NCBI GenBank assembly: GCA_937926195.1
Contig: CALEXZ010000166.1
Span: 1-6,318 of the forward strand
Source of the DNA: an uncultured Actinomyces sp.
GTDB taxonomy: Bacteria > Actinomycetota > Actinomycetes > Actinomycetales > Actinomycetaceae
Length of the DNA: 6,318 nt
Direction of reading: 5' to 3'
Below are positions 6,182-6,318 of this stretch, one piece after another. The notes under the pieces are model-generated. The model was not told where the DNA came from and searched no databases. It saw only the letters and a list, made by a program, of their open reading frames with translations. The translations under genes were made by a program, and so were the position numbers. Each line of letters begins with the position of its first letter. The stretch's first letter is position 1.

Positions 6182-6253
6182 GTGCGCGTCGTCCGACGGC
6201 GACGTCGTCGGAGGAACTCGAGCGAGAAAGCACCGACGGAGGAACATGGCTAA
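6182..6253 (+). CDS. Possible Arg-rich leader mini-ORF overlapping the infA start
   Basis: A GTG at 6182, six bases after AGGGGG (6170-6175), opens a 23-codon frame. It encodes M-R-V-V, then seven consecutive arginines (codons 5-11: CGA CGG CGA CGT CGT CGG AGG), then NSSEKAPTEEHG, and stops with TAA at 6251-6253. That stop is inside infA, giving an eight-base overlap with its start. The SD-like sequence, the overlap and the polybasic run resemble a regulatory leader peptide or translational-coupling ORF. The Arg run also coincides with a CG-rich hairpin (6192-6212), so it may be merely the translation of a structured leader. I recognise no family. Existence as a translated ORF is unproven. 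Confidence 0.3.
   Translation: MRVVRRRRRRRNSSEKAPTEEHG
6192..6212 (+). promoter_or_regulatory. Hairpin in the infA leader
   Basis: TCCGACG (6192-6198) is perfectly complementary to CGTCGGA (6206-6212), with a seven-base loop. The 3' arm overlaps the first of two CGGAGGAAC copies (6209-6217 and 6237-6245); the second copy is the infA ribosome binding site. The arrangement could tune ribosome loading on infA. Structure is seen, function is a guess. Confidence 0.4.
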
Positions 6254-6318
6254 GAAGGACGGCGTCATCGAGGTCGAGGGATCGGTCGTCGAGGCCCTTC
6301 CGAACGCGATGTTCCGGG
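6246..6318 (+). CDS. infA: Translation initiation factor IF-1, N-terminal part (3' end outside window)
   Basis: IF-1 binds the 30S A site with IF-2 and IF-3 during initiation. The 24 complete codons read MAKKDGVIEVEGSVVEALPN and then AMFR, the highly conserved start of this 70-odd-residue OB-fold protein. The rest lies beyond the window. GGAGG (6238-6242) precedes the ATG with only three bases between, a shorter gap than for rplO, secY or map here. infA normally follows map closely in the spc region; here it is about 2.1 kb away, behind the GH20 gene, with its own leader. Identification is secure despite truncation. Confidence 0.96.
   Translation, partial: MAKKDGVIEVEGSVVEALPNAMFR

Overview
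The window is a high-GC actinobacterial stretch of the spc ribosomal-protein / secretion region. It contains the 3' end of rpsE, then complete rpmD, rplO, secY, adk and map, a complete GH20 beta-N-acetylhexosaminidase gene, and the first 73 bases of infA. All genes are on the + strand. The very high G+C at third codon positions, the GTG starts of secY and map, the TANNNT-type -10 hexamers without strong -35 boxes, and the actinobacterial look of the S5, SecY and L15 sequences all suggest an actinomycete. The proteins look most like the Actinomyces/Schaalia group, but that genus-level placement is only an impression.

Region 1 (1-1031) is a tightly packed ribosomal-protein cluster. The rpsE stop overlaps the rpmD start by one base, and rplO begins two bases after the rpmD stop. 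It ends in an exceptionally clean 18-bp perfect hairpin (1055-1092). Region 2 (1093-3274) begins with a 200-base gene-free leader that holds a candidate promoter for secY. It continues with secY-adk, joined by a 4-base ATGA overlap, and a 99-base spacer with a hairpin. Region 3 (3275-4156) is map. Region 4 (4157-6015) is a short spacer with dyads and then the GH20 gene, which has no Shine-Dalgarno but a -10-like hexamer at the spacing expected for a leaderless mRNA. Region 5 (6016-6318) is a GC-rich terminator-like structure, a candidate infA promoter, a structured leader with a possible Arg-rich upstream mini-ORF, and the start of infA.

Functionally, most of the window supports protein synthesis and export. 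S5, L30 and L15 are ribosomal parts, SecY is the export channel, adenylate kinase balances AMP/ADP/ATP, MetAP removes the initiator methionine, and IF-1 acts in translation initiation. The GH20 enzyme is the outlier: an apparently cytoplasmic amino-sugar hydrolase placed at the map/infA junction, with its own apparent transcription signals. I see no mobile element, CRISPR array, tRNA or rRNA, and no clear undescribed multi-gene system. The observations most worth checking are the infA leader (mini-ORF, duplicated SD, dyads), the leaderless GH20 insertion, and the cysteine pair in SecY.
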